Source of the DNA: an uncultured Bacilli bacterium
Lineage (GTDB): Bacteria; Bacillota_I; Bacilli_A; RF39; UBA660
NCBI GenBank assembly: GCA_947624275.1
Contig: CANQJR010000005.1
Span: 1 to 34,150, forward strand
Reading direction: 5' to 3'
Length of the DNA stretch: 34,150 nt
Shown here: positions 33,729-34,150 of the stretch, piece after piece
Layout: each line of letters starts with the position of its first letter
Numbering within the stretch: the stretch's first letter is position 1
Made by a program: the position numbers and the translations under genes
The notes under the pieces: model-generated
The model's input: only the letters and a program-made list of their open reading frames with translations
What the model was told of the DNA's origin: nothing
Database searches by the model: none

Positions 33729-34007
33729 ATGACTAAGAGCAATGACTTTTATGAACGTACAGAATTTATTAAGACGATTAAATATAATCTTCGCAGAATT
33801 ACAAAAGAGAATCATTTAACTGTCAATGAATTATCATTGAAAATTGATTTACAATTTCAATCATTGGCTGATATGGAAAGTATGACTTTGATTGAGAGAT
33901 ATCCATCTCTGGAGACGTTGAGAAGAATTTGTATTGCGACGAATACCGATATAGATGAATTTTTCAAACCGATTCCTGAAAAAGAAAAAGAAAAGATTTC
34001 TAAATGA
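33729..34007 (+). CDS. XRE-family helix-turn-helix protein
   Basis: 92 residues from ATG 33729 (GGTGAT five bases upstream). The helix-turn-helix spans about 20-75: YNLRRITKENHLTVNELSLK, then a recognition helix (DLQFQSLADMES) and SLETLRRICIATNTDIDEFF, the typical XRE ending. A charged tail (PEKEKEKISK) follows. It probably binds DNA as a small regulator; the target is not visible. The terminator at 33991-34024 overlaps its end. Confidence 0.85.
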   Translation: MTKSNDFYERTEFIKTIKYNLRRITKENHLTVNELSLKIDLQFQSLADMESMTLIERYPSLETLRRICIATNTDIDEFFKPIPEKEKEKISK

Positions 34008-34024
34008 AGAGAAATCTTTTTTTT
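33991..34024 (+). terminator. terminator overlapping the XRE gene stop
   Basis: AAAAGATTTCT (33991-34001) pairs perfectly with AGAAATCTTTT (34010-34020) around eight bases, followed by more T's. The TGA stop (34005-34007) lies in the loop. Confidence 0.85.
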
Positions 34025-34030
34025 ATAAAT

Positions 34031-34052
34031 AAAAAAGTTAGAATGCTCTAAC
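34031..34052 (-). terminator. terminator of the right-edge tRNA cluster
   Basis: Minus strand GTTAGA (34047-34052) pairs with TCTAAC around GCAT and runs into six T's. It lies 14 bases after tRNA-Pro. Confidence 0.75.
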
Positions 34053-34065
34053 TCATGAACTAATA

Positions 34066-34142
34066 TGGTCGAGAAGACAGGATTTGAACCTGCAACCCCC
34101 TGGTCCCAAACCAGGTGCTCTACCAAATTGAGCCACTTCTCG
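34066..34142 (-). tRNA. tRNA-Pro (anticodon TGG)
   Basis: Acceptor CGAGAAG/CTTCTCG, D-arm GGCTC...GAGC, anticodon stem CCTGG/CCAGG with loop TTTGGGA (anticodon TGG), T-arm with GTTCAAAT, discriminator A and encoded CCA. It is the last tRNA before the terminator at 34031-34052. Confidence 0.95.
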
Positions 34143-34145
34143 GAC

Positions 34146-34150
34146 TGGTG
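34146..34150 (-). tRNA. possible 3' end of another tRNA, cut by the window edge
   Basis: The last bases read CACCA on the minus strand, that is a discriminator A plus CCA, 3 bases upstream of tRNA-Pro. This spacing is usual within tRNA clusters; five bases cannot identify the tRNA. Confidence 0.35.

Noticed and set aside
33857-34126. 89-residue minus-strand open frame reading VWDQGVAGSNPVFSTI
   Set aside because: That peptide is the familiar false translation of a tRNA gene, here tRNA-Pro(TGG), and then runs antisense to the XRE gene.

Overview
The window looks like chromosome of a low-GC, Gram-positive, spore-forming anaerobe of the Bacillota, most likely class Bacilli near the Erysipelotrichia/Tenericutes-related lineages. 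This rests on AT-rich DNA with strong Shine-Dalgarno (SD) sites, use of TGA as a stop, and B. subtilis-like gene order (rlmN-prpC-prkC-rsgA-rpe; gerM next to gerE; nfo beside a yqfT-like gene). It also rests on spore genes (gerM-like, gerE-like, spoIIIAH, spoVS) and on pyruvate formate-lyase as fermentative enzyme. I see no phage, insertion sequence, rRNA or CRISPR array. Most genes are on the minus strand, probably the leading strand.

Layout. 1-8.4 kb: a tight minus-strand cluster running rlmN, prpC, prkC, rsgA, rpe, a lipoprotein, a cysteine desulfurase, a mini-thioredoxin and a thioredoxin-CcdA membrane fusion. 8.4-13.8 kb: cell-envelope genes, including a 988-residue YfhO-GtrA fusion divergent from a LicD gene. 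13.8-14.7 kb: a non-coding-looking gap holding a putative small hydrophobic peptide gene built like a type I toxin, then tRNA-Leu(GAG) and tRNA-Arg(TCT). 14.7-16.4 kb: sporulation genes, with gerE broken by a homopolymer frameshift. 16.5-22.6 kb: housekeeping genes (YnbB-like PLP enzyme, SDR, EF-P, L33, class B PBP, endonuclease IV). 22.6-25.6 kb: two type IV-like prepilins without assembly genes, an unknown protein, SpoVS and a membrane protein with a long Pro/Ala/Thr/Glu-rich tail. 25.7-30.2 kb: RluA-type pseudouridine synthase, an RlmI-like methyltransferase and pflBA. 30.3-34.0 kb: short, mostly unrecognised genes (PH-like, zinc ribbon, BspA-type LRR, XRE). The window closes with tRNA-Pro(TGG) and the edge of another tRNA.

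How the parts work together. The PASTA kinase/phosphatase pair is co-transcribed with ribosome and carbon-metabolism genes, as in B. subtilis. Here the cluster continues into a plausible transmembrane thiol relay: cytosolic CPAC thioredoxin, CcdA-like membrane cysteines, extracytoplasmic CPHC domain. YfhO-GtrA and LicD both point to decoration of a surface polymer. The most interesting candidates for new biology are the toxin-like small gene at 14.05-14.32 kb, the A7 frameshift in gerE, the thiol-relay operon, the YfhO-GtrA fusion, and at least nine genes whose stop codon lies inside their own terminator hairpin. All functions are inferred from motifs read by eye; no database search was run.
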